A stretch of 16,329 nt of DNA from NCBI GenBank assembly GCA_910577675.1, contig CAJTOR010000059.1:1-16329 (forward strand), read 5' to 3'. The notes below the pieces were generated by a model. The model was not told the DNA's origin, did not search any database, and saw nothing but the letters and a program-made list of their open reading frames with translations. Positions 1 to 6,274 of this stretch are shown one piece after another; position 1 is the stretch's first letter; each line of letters opens with the position of its first letter. The stretch is from an uncultured Lachnospiraceae bacterium (GTDB taxonomy: Bacteria; Bacillota; Clostridia; Lachnospirales; Lachnospiraceae). A program made the position numbers and the translations under genes.

Positions 1-726
1 CAGCCACTTTATCTCTTCCGTCTGGTAGTACTCCCTTTTTTCTACCTGCCCGTGGGCTTTCTCTGTTGTGCTTCTGTAGCCTGCCCCCCTCCGGATTTCC
101 TGCCGTATCCCCGCATCACGGAAATATAGTTTTACATCCTCATACAGGGCATTCTGGTTCCTTTTCAGCGCCAATACATAATCTGCCCGTTTCCTGCGGA
201 TCTTTTCTGCGATCGCTTTCTGGGTCCCCATGGCATCGATCGTGACAATCTGACCTTTTACCTGTATCTTATCCAGAAGTTCCGGGATTGCCGTAATCTC
301 ATTGCTCTTTTCCTCTACCGCCTTCTGACCCAGGCAGAAACCATCCTCCCGGCTCCATGCCGAAACAATGTGGGACGGCTTTCCTTCTTTCCTTTTATTG
401 GAACGCATAGTCTTCCCGTCAATACAAATGATCTTTTTCAATGCTTCCCCTTCGTTCCGGTTGAGCAGTTCCTGCCACTTCCCATATATCTGCTTTAGAA
501 TATCCGGGGACAGCAGTCCCATGACCCGGTTAAGGGTATCATGGGATGGAATCCCATTTTCCAACCCAATATATTTGCGCAGGTAATCCGGATACTCTTT
601 TGCAAACATTTCCATTTCCACCCAATCGTCCGCATTGGCTAACGTTGCAAACAGGACAATGACCAATATGTCTTTTAGCTTGTGACGTACTTTTCTTGCC
701 TGACGCACATCTTCAATGTATTCCAT
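1..726 (-). CDS. ISAs1-family transposase, N-terminal 242 residues (runs off left edge)
   Basis: This is a DDE transposase of the ISAs1 family (the H-repeat-associated type), which moves its own insertion sequence. Reading the minus strand from 726 down to 1 gives one open frame of 242 residues with the family hallmarks: RHKLKDILVIVLFATLANADDW near the N-terminus in outline (start RHKLKD, end ANADDW), PSHDTLNRV, the first catalytic Asp in IDGKTMR, and the second in VTIDAMGTQ. The third acidic residue and the C-terminus lie beyond the window. The natural start appears to be the ATG at 747-745, preceded by a GGATGG ribosome site, but codon 7 of that frame is TGA (729-727). The ATG at 726 follows the stop directly, so translation could restart there. 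Whether the element is still active cannot be judged from this half. Confidence 0.88.
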   Translation of the reverse strand, partial: MEYIEDVRQARKVRHKLKDILVIVLFATLANADDWVEMEMFAKEYPDYLRKYIGLENGIPSHDTLNRVMGLLSPDILKQIYGKWQELLNRNEGEALKKIICIDGKTMRSNKRKEGKPSHIVSAWSREDGFCLGQKAVEEKSNEITAIPELLDKIQVKGQIVTIDAMGTQKAIAEKIRRKRADYVLALKRNQNALYEDVKLYFRDAGIRQEIRRGAGYRSTTEKAHGQVEKREYYQTEEIKWL

Positions 727-825
727 TCAGTTCAGCAATTCTTCCATTATGATCCATCCTTTTTTTCATTTATTTTACCCGAAAAATGGATTGTTCACAA
801 TTTATTCATTCATGCGTTTGTCGTG

Positions 826-1178
826 AGCAAAACATACAATGCACCTTATATATTTTCATCCAACTACAAATACAAAAGACATAAAAATACTATTTCTACG
901 GAATAATACATTTACTTTTTTCTTCAAAGTCTTAAAAAGAGAAACGGAATGGAAGTATTGATTGCCATATCAAAAAAGGGGATTCGTGTGAAAAATTAAT
1001 TATCCACACAGCGATTTGTGTCTGCACGCTGCCTGCCAAAAAATCGCTTATGCAGGGTAGCGGCGCAGAAATATTGAATTTTATAGAAATAAAGAGATAA
1101 ACCTATGGTTACTCGACGGATATAAGATTTACTACACACCAGAAACAATCGTTTCTTTTCAGACACACTTTTGCTAAT
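826..1178 (+). pseudogene. Decayed partial copy of the GH113 promoter, leader and 5' coding end
   Basis: This stretch aligns collinearly with the functional GH113 region at about 1378-1710. The promoter part (826-950) matches 1378-1510: both have GCAAAACA, a TATATTTTCAT tract, TTTACT followed by TAAAA, and GGAATGG in the same order. The coding part (1074-1178) matches 1610-1710: TTTTATAGAAATAAAGAG against TTTTATGGAAATAAAGGG, then ACCTATGG, GATTTAC, ACACC and CAATCG blocks. By eye the identity is roughly 70 percent. The start codon has become ATA, a TAA stop occurs at codon 6, and there is at least one single-base deletion, so it cannot be translated. Homology fades after about 1178, leaving only the first 30 or so codons. 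The left limit falls just outside the ISAs1 element, which may have truncated it. Confidence 0.75.
1010..1048. other. Hairpin inside the decayed copy
   Basis: AGCGATTT (1010-1017) and AAATCGCT (1041-1048) are perfect inverted repeats around a 23-nt loop. There is no T-run after it, so it is not a typical terminator. It occupies the place where the intact copy has its leader stem, but the sequences differ. Confidence 0.4.
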
Positions 1179-1464
1179 ATTATAAACAATTGCAATTCGA
1201 AAATCAATACACAAATAGGGGGATGTGAAAACTCACTCCTATATTCTGCACGGATCAATTTTCATGATCTTTTTTCCTCATTAGGTCACTACAGCCCACT
1301 ACACCTCCCTCATTCGGCATAAATCTCCTTCAAATTAAACGCACATCCCACAGAAAGCAGTTTTCAGACATGCCCTGGCAAAACACACAATAAACCTTAC
1401 ATATATTTTCATTCAACTATAAATAAAAAAGGCATAAACGACATCATTTCCGCTGAAAAATCCA
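1179..1464. other. AT-rich intergenic stretch without a recognisable gene
   Basis: No plausible coding frame or RNA gene is visible. The part after about 1378 is the promoter-proximal sequence shared with the decayed copy. GATCA...TGATC followed by six T at about 1253-1276 is a weak hairpin with a T-run, too AT-rich to call a terminator with confidence. Confidence 0.4.
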
Positions 1465-1493
1465 TTTACTTTTATTCTGCATGGTCTTAAAAT
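1465..1493 (+). promoter_or_regulatory. Probable sigma-A promoter of the GH113 gene
   Basis: TTTACT (1465-1470) and TAAAAT (1488-1493) are separated by 17 nt. The same pair (TTTACT at 911-916, TAAAAA at 933-938, 16 nt spacing) survives in the decayed copy. Transcription would begin near 1500, which leaves a leader of about 118 nt and excludes the upstream ATG at 1492 as the translation start. Confidence 0.6.
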
Positions 1494-1544
1494 GGGGGGC
1501 GGAATGGCAGGAATTGATAGCCTGACCAAAAAGGGAGAAAACTG

Positions 1545-1613
1545 TTTGTGCAGGGAACGTCACAAATTAGCCCTAATCATCTCCCCGAAAGTAAACGTTC
1601 TCAGAATGGAGGA
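1545..1613 (+). promoter_or_regulatory. Candidate structured mRNA leader, copy 1 (shared with sir2)
   Basis: The core GAACGTCACAAATTAGC (1555-1571) is identical to 17 nt in the sir2 leader. Its 5' arm GGGAACGT (1553-1560) pairs over 8 bp with ACGTTCTC (1595-1602), including one G-U pair. The stem ends 5 nt before the ribosome site GGAGGA (1608-1613), and the sequence from GTTCTC through the ribosome site is also conserved between the two copies. It does not match a riboswitch class I know. Role unknown; its position suggests control of translation initiation or a protein-binding site. Confidence 0.6.
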
Positions 1614-1617
1614 TTTT

Positions 1618-2592
1618 ATGGAAATAAAGGGATACACCTATGGATACTGCGGCGGACGTGGAATTTACCGTACACCGGAGGCAATCGCCTCTCAGGATTT
1701 ACTATTTGAAACCGGCGTAAATTGGATTTGTCTTGCAGTAACAATTGAGCAGGAAAGTTACGCCTCAACAAAAATATTATTCAACTACGAGCGCAATGCC
1801 TCTGACAAAGACATTACCTTTGCTATCCGCCGCGCTCATGAAAGGGGTATAAAAGTCTGTCTGAAACCGATGATTAATTGTCTGGATGGCACATGGCGCG
1901 CTTTGATTGACTTCCCCGATTCTGATATGGCGGGGCGCGATACCTACTGGAGCAAATGGTTTGCAAGCTATACAGCTTATCTGCTGCACTATGCGGAACT
2001 GGCAGAGGATACCGGCTGCGAAATGTTCTGCCTGGGATGCGAGATGCTAGGCACGGAGCGCAAGGAAGTCTACTGGAGGGCACTGATCGCCAAGGTGCGT
2101 GATGTTTACCACGGACCTCTTGTGTACAATACCAACCACGGCAAGGAAGATCAGGTTTCATGGTTCGACGCACTCGATTATATCGGAACCTCCGCATATT
2201 TCCCTGTCGCAAAAATCCCCGGCGAGAGCCTTTTAAATATGACTTTGGCATGGGAGAAAGTGCGCGACCATTTAAAACCGCTCGCGGATAAGCTCGGTAA
2301 AAAAATAATTTTTATGGAGATCGGCTGCCGAAGCGCAAAGGGCTGCGCTATGATGCCCTGGGATTTTACTCACCGCGAATTTCCGTGGGATGAGGAGGAA
2401 CAGGCACGCTTTTACGATTCCTGCTTATCCGTATTTTCCAAAGAGGATTGGTTTGCCGGCTTTTTCTGGTGGGACTGGAGCACACTTATTTATACAACGG
2501 CGGAGGAAGCCAAAAAAGATATGGGATTTAATATTCATTTGAAAAAGGCGGAAGAAGTTATTAAAAAATGGTACATAACGAAAAACCTATAA
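1618..2592 (+). CDS. Glycoside hydrolase family 113 (beta-mannan/manno-oligosaccharide type)
   Basis: This is a 324-residue TIM-barrel retaining glycoside hydrolase of the GH113 type. Family members cleave beta-1,4-mannans or manno-oligosaccharides. The two catalytic glutamates are visible: E142 in MFCLGCEML, the acid/base at the end of strand 4, and E234 in IFMEIGCRS, the nucleophile at the end of strand 7. NTNHGK at 171-176 and the WWDW stretch near residue 284 also fit the family. There is no signal peptide or membrane segment, so it should act in the cytoplasm on imported oligosaccharides. The frame is open from 1492, but I chose ATG 1618 because GGAGGA lies 4 nt upstream and the earlier codons overlap the promoter and a conserved non-coding leader. 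No transporter or sugar-binding gene sits beside it, so the substrate is inferred only from the family. Confidence 0.85.
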   Translation: MEIKGYTYGYCGGRGIYRTPEAIASQDLLFETGVNWICLAVTIEQESYASTKILFNYERNASDKDITFAIRRAHERGIKVCLKPMINCLDGTWRALIDFPDSDMAGRDTYWSKWFASYTAYLLHYAELAEDTGCEMFCLGCEMLGTERKEVYWRALIAKVRDVYHGPLVYNTNHGKEDQVSWFDALDYIGTSAYFPVAKIPGESLLNMTLAWEKVRDHLKPLADKLGKKIIFMEIGCRSAKGCAMMPWDFTHREFPWDEEEQARFYDSCLSVFSKEDWFAGFFWWDWSTLIYTTAEEAKKDMGFNIHLKKAEEVIKKWYITKNL

Positions 2593-2837
2593 CTATTTGT
2601 CCGCAGATAACAGAAGAAAATACTTTTTCGAAATTATTCGAAAATATACTAAATCTATATTAATCATTACCAAATAACCTGTACTAGCACAGTGGAAGCC
2701 TGGTCATACATTGCATTAATACAGTGGGCAAAGTAAACACTTTGCTTGATATTTGCACAAAAAACATTAAAAAATGCACGAAGATATATAAAAAAGAAAG
2801 CTTACAAAATTATGTTTTAATTTAGCGCTATTTTTTC
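2593..2837. other. AT-rich intergenic region with two small hairpins
   Basis: No gene is visible. TTTTCGAA (2625-2632) and TTCGAAAA (2637-2644) form an 8-bp hairpin 32 nt after the GH113 stop. GCAAAGT (2728-2734) and ACTTTGC (2739-2745) form a second with a 4-nt loop followed by TTGATATTTG. Either could weakly terminate the GH113 transcript; neither is GC-rich. Confidence 0.4.
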
Positions 2838-2867
2838 TTGCATCCGAACATAGATTCGTGCTATAAT
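2838..2867 (+). promoter_or_regulatory. Sigma-A promoter of the ABC-DUF1854-ABC operon
   Basis: TTGCAT (2838-2843) is followed after 18 nt by a consensus TATAAT (2862-2867), preceded by TG as in an extended -10 element (TGCTATAAT). The predicted start near 2874 gives a leader of about 72 nt to the ATG at 2946. Confidence 0.75.
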
Positions 2868-2945
2868 TGGGAGTGCATCTCACAATAAATTATGTTACTG
2901 AAAACTACTAAAAACAAGCACACGAATAAGGGGGGTTATTCTGTC

Positions 2946-5255
2946 ATGGAAAAGGTAAAATTACCCAAATCCGTTCTGGAACTACTCTCGCGGCACGGTA
3001 TTTCCTCCGGCGACCTGCTTTGCGCATGCGCCACGGATATGAATACTAACTGCGAATATGCGGACGGATATGTGATCCTGACCGCGGACAAACTCTGTCT
3101 GCTCACTTCCCCGCCCGATCCCTCCCGAATCCGCTCCTTTAAAGGCTACAGCAAAAAAGGAGATCTGGAAACGGATTACGGACAGACTTTTGCATTCCGC
3201 TCTTTAGCGGTTGCTGAACTTGAATCCGTAAAGATCGAACGGCAGGTGGCCTGCGGCCTGTTAATTGCAAACGACGGCGATGCTCTCGCCGCATTTTCCA
3301 ACTTTCACATGAAAAACATGCACCATCTTGTGCGGGCTTTTGACCGCATTAAGAACCCTCAGCCAGATTTTATGCAGGAAGAGGAGGAGGAAGATGAATA
3401 TTGTCCGAAATGCGGCACAATGTACCCGAACCGAAACCGCAAAATCTGTCCAAAATGTATGGAGCGCGGCACAATCTTCATCCGGGTTCTAAAGTATTTT
3501 AAACCATATTGGATTAAGCTTGCGGTTATGCTGTTTTGTTTCCTCGGCATTGCGGCTCTCAACCTTGTATGGCCGTATTTAAATGGAACGGTTCTCTACG
3601 ACCATATCCTTGAGAAGGATTCCGAATTCCTCGCAACACTTGGAATTAAGGACGGCCGTTTTGTCACGGCACTCTTGTTAGTGGTGCTGACCATGTTCTT
3701 CGCCAAGCTGTCCCTGCAATTGCTTATTATCTTGCAGGGCGTTTTCACGGCACAGATTGTAACAAGCGTTGTGCGCGACCTGAAAAAAGATATTTTCGGC
3801 GCTATGGGTAAACTGTCCATCAGCTTTTATAAAAGCCGTCAGACAGGAAGCCTTATGACCCGCGTCCTCCGGGATGCCGAGCGTGTGACCGGATTCTTTA
3901 TTGATGGCGCACCTTACATATTAATCCATTCTTTTACAATTATTTCCACCTTGATTGTTATGTTTTCCATACGCTGGGAGCTCGCAATTATCGCCTGTGT
4001 CCTGCTGCCAATTTCCGTGGTGGTCGGCATGAAACTGCGCCCGCACCTCTGGAGTTTATTCGGCAGAAGACACCGCGCGGAGCGCTCCCTGAACAGCCAG
4101 GTAAATGACAATCTGACCGGCGCGCGCGTGGTCAAGGCATTCGGTCAGGAACAGCGGGAACTAACCCGTTTTTCCACAAACAACTCGCGCATGAAGGACG
4201 CGGAGCTTGCAATTGTGCGTTTTGATAACAAATTTACTTTCCTGTACTCAACAACACAGGAATTAACCAGTATGATTGTCTGGTTTATCGGTGTTTCCCT
4301 AGTTCTTTCCGGAGCGAATTTTGATCTCGGAATATTGATTACCTTTGTCGGCTATGTCGGACAGCTTTCCGGACCTATGAACTTCTTCTCCCATATTTTT
4401 CACTGGTGGTCGGACAGTATCAACAGCGCACAGCGCATGTTCGAGATTCTCGATGCCATCCCGGAAGTACAGGAAAAAGAAAATCCTGTCACAATGCCCG
4501 AGCCAAGGGGCGAGATCGTTCTCGACCATGTAACCTTCGGCTATGAGATTAACAAGCCGGTATTAAAGAACATCAACCTGCGTATCAACGAGGGCGAAAT
4601 GCTCGGTATTGTCGGGCGCTCGGGAGCCGGAAAAACAACTCTTGTAAACCTGATTTCACGTATGTACGACCCCCAGGAAGGTGCAATTTATTTCGACGGG
4701 GTAAATGTGCGCGACCTGGCGTTTCACGACCTGCGGCGCAATGTTGCGATGGTATCGCAGGAAACCTATATTTTTATGGGTACGGTTGAACAAAATATAG
4801 CCTATGCAAACCCGTCCGCAACCAAGGAGGAGATTATACGCGCCGCAGTACTCGCAAGCGCGCACGACTTTATCCTGCGCATGCCGGACGGATATGATAC
4901 CATTATCGGCTCCGCCGGCCGCGAACTTTCCGGCGGTGAGCGCCAGCGGATTTCAATTGCACGCGCAATCCTTGCCAACCCGAAAATTTTGATACTTGAT
5001 GAGGCGACCGCCTCCGTGGACACCGAAACGGAAAAAGCGATCCAGGAATCTATCAACTACTTAATTAAGGGGCGCACGACCATCTCCATCGCCCACCGCC
5101 TCTCCACCCTCCGCGATGCCGACCGCCTTGTCGTTATAGACAACGGCGAAATCACCGAGGAAGGCACACAGCCAGAACTGACCGAGCTGCGCGGAACCTA
5201 TTACAAACTAATGGAACTCCAAACCAAAGCCCTTGCCCTGAAAGGAATCGAATAA
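2946..5255 (+). CDS. ABC exporter with N-terminal extra domain and zinc ribbon (first of pair)
   Basis: This 769-residue protein is an ABC exporter half-transporter in which membrane and ATPase domains are fused. Residues 1-140 form an added soluble domain that looks like a bacterial PH-like fold (GYVILTADKLCLLT, then a chain of short strands). An acidic run follows, then a zinc ribbon with C153, C156, C168 and C171. About six membrane segments span roughly 188-480. The nucleotide-binding domain has Walker A GRSGAGKTT (557-565), Q-loop Q605, signature LSGGERQ (661-667), Walker B ILILDE with E686, and H717, all intact. I chose ATG 2946 because AAGGGGGG lies upstream; the frame is open from 2892. 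It probably pairs with the second ABC protein, and the DUF1854 gene between them suggests one complex. Related clusters are annotated as cyanophycin-associated, but no cyanophycin gene is seen here, so the substrate is unknown. Confidence 0.9.
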   Translation: MEKVKLPKSVLELLSRHGISSGDLLCACATDMNTNCEYADGYVILTADKLCLLTSPPDPSRIRSFKGYSKKGDLETDYGQTFAFRSLAVAELESVKIERQVACGLLIANDGDALAAFSNFHMKNMHHLVRAFDRIKNPQPDFMQEEEEEDEYCPKCGTMYPNRNRKICPKCMERGTIFIRVLKYFKPYWIKLAVMLFCFLGIAALNLVWPYLNGTVLYDHILEKDSEFLATLGIKDGRFVTALLLVVLTMFFAKLSLQLLIILQGVFTAQIVTSVVRDLKKDIFGAMGKLSISFYKSRQTGSLMTRVLRDAERVTGFFIDGAPYILIHSFTIISTLIVMFSIRWELAIIACVLLPISVVVGMKLRPHLWSLFGRRHRAERSLNSQVNDNLTGARVVKAFGQEQRELTRFSTNNSRMKDAELAIVRFDNKFTFLYSTTQELTSMIVWFIGVSLVLSGANFDLGILITFVGYVGQLSGPMNFFSHIFHWWSDSINSAQRMFEILDAIPEVQEKENPVTMPEPRGEIVLDHVTFGYEINKPVLKNINLRINEGEMLGIVGRSGAGKTTLVNLISRMYDPQEGAIYFDGVNVRDLAFHDLRRNVAMVSQETYIFMGTVEQNIAYANPSATKEEIIRAAVLASAHDFILRMPDGYDTIIGSAGRELSGGERQRISIARAILANPKILILDEATASVDTETEKAIQESINYLIKGRTTISIAHRLSTLRDADRLVVIDNGEITEEGTQPELTELRGTYYKLMELQTKALALKGIE

Positions 5256-5263
5256 ATCAGGAA

Positions 5264-5600
5264 GTTTGCGAAATTCTTAAAACAGCAAACTCTCGTTTAC
5301 GCGCCTGGAAGGGATTTTCTGGGAGCTATGCGGACAGAAAAAACCTTCCTGGGGAATTGGTGCGTAAACAAGAGTTTGCGGAACTTAAAACAGCAAACTC
5401 TCGTTTACGCGCCTGGAAGGGATTTTCTGGAAGCCACGCGGACAGAAAAAACCTTCCTGGGAATTGGTGCGTAAACAAGAGTTTGCGGAACTTAAAACAG
5501 CAAAATCTTGTTTACGCGCCTGGAAGGGATTTTCTGGGAGCTATGCGGACAGAAAAAACCTTCCTGGGAATTGGTGCGTAAACAAGAGTTTGCGGAACTA
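5264..5600 (+). repeat. Array 1: three tandem ~107-bp long-hairpin repeats
   Basis: Units lie at 5279-5386 (108 bp), 5387-5493 (107 bp) and 5494-5600 (107 bp), preceded by a remnant of a unit end at 5264-5278. Each begins AAAACAGC and ends GCGGAACT, and the units are nearly identical. Each is one long imperfect palindrome. In unit 1 the outer arms are 5285-5305 and 5359-5379 (GCAAACTC... against ...GAGTTTGC), an inner stem pairs GGAAGG with CCTTCC, and an apical stem TTTTCTG/CAGAAAA closes a 13-nt loop GGAGCTATGCGGA; unit 2 has GAAGCCACGCGGA. The array fills nearly the whole gap between the first ABC gene and the DUF1854 gene and ends 5 nt before AGGAGG. Small open frames through it have no ribosome site and are repeats of one another, so it is treated as non-coding. 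Confidence 0.9.
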
Positions 5601-5619
5601 AAAATAGGAGGAAAAATAT

Positions 5620-6195
5620 ATGCCATTTGGTAAGACAGTACCCGACGGCGGGGAGCATGAAGATTTCAACCTGGAGCAGATGGAAAAAGAAACGGAAGAA
5701 ATGCTGAAACTGCGCTACATAAACAAGGACAACGCAGAATTTAAACGCACGGACGGCGGGTTCGTCAGTGTGCGCATAGGGGAAGAATTCTATCCCCGCG
5801 TGCAGGTCGTGCGCATGTTCCCGTTCTCAGACCCACAAAAATATATCTCCATCCGCACACCGGATGAACACTCAAAAGAAATCGGCATTATCGAGGACAT
5901 GAAAAATGTCACCAAAGAAACAGCACAGATGCTCACGGAACAATTGAACCTGCGCTACTTCACGCCGATCATCAAAAAAATCGTCAACATCAAAGAAGAA
6001 TACGGCTACGCCTATTTTGAAGTTGTCACTGACCGGGGTGCATGCCGCTTCACCATCAATATGGGCGGACACGCAGTAGTACACCTCTCGGAAACCCGTA
6101 TCCTGATCTCGGACATTGACGAAAACCGCTTTGAAATTCCGGACATTATGCAACTGTCCACAAAAGAACTAAAAAAACTGGATCTGTTCCTGTAA
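5620..6195 (+). CDS. DUF1854 family protein
   Basis: This 191-residue soluble protein matches the DUF1854 family, whose genes are typically found next to ABC exporters of the kind flanking it. No catalytic motif, signal peptide or membrane segment is visible. Features I recognise are the central EIGIIEDMKNVTKET stretch, the LNLRYFTPIIKKI segment and the C-terminal RILISDIDENRFEIPD stretch. The N-terminal 30 residues are acidic and probably disordered. It is the middle gene of the operon, placed after the three-unit hairpin array and with a strong AGGAGG 8 nt before the ATG. The role is unknown; the conserved linkage suggests an accessory or regulatory subunit for the transporter pair. The cyanophycin link used in some annotations is not supported by anything else here. 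Confidence 0.85.
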   Translation: MPFGKTVPDGGEHEDFNLEQMEKETEEMLKLRYINKDNAEFKRTDGGFVSVRIGEEFYPRVQVVRMFPFSDPQKYISIRTPDEHSKEIGIIEDMKNVTKETAQMLTEQLNLRYFTPIIKKIVNIKEEYGYAYFEVVTDRGACRFTINMGGHAVVHLSETRILISDIDENRFEIPDIMQLSTKELKKLDLFL

Positions 6196-6200
6196 ACACA

Positions 6201-6259
6201 ATGCGGCACGATCTGCGCAGCCGCATAATTTCCCAAATATTAAGCCGCCTACCAGCGGC
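6201..6259 (+). other. Two small hairpins in the DUF1854-ABC gap
   Basis: ATGCGGC (6201-6207) pairs with GCCGCAT (6220-6226), and GCCGC (6244-6248) pairs with GCGGC (6255-6259). The second stem ends about 6 nt before the ribosome site TGAGGA. Neither has a T-run, so readthrough into the second ABC gene is expected. Confidence 0.5.
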
Positions 6260-6274
6260 GGAATGTGAGGAACC

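Noticed and set aside
680..700. CGTCACAA-like match to the shared leader core within the ISAs1 gene
   Set aside because: It lies inside the transposase coding sequence (VRHKLKD), lacks the rest of the 17-nt core and has no paired arm or ribosome site.
996..1214. Minus-strand 72-codon frame in the decayed region
   Set aside because: No ribosome site or homology is visible, and the opposite strand aligns with the GH113 5' end.
1874..2251. Minus-strand 125-codon frame inside the GH113 gene
   Set aside because: It is antisense to a well-supported gene with catalytic motifs and has no recognisable domain.
5357..5581. A 74-codon open frame through the hairpin array
   Set aside because: It is created by the repeat period, has no ribosome site, and repeats the same peptide; the array is better explained as non-coding.
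5264..5600. CRISPR array
   Set aside because: Units are contiguous and nearly identical along their whole length, with no variable spacers, and no cas genes are present.
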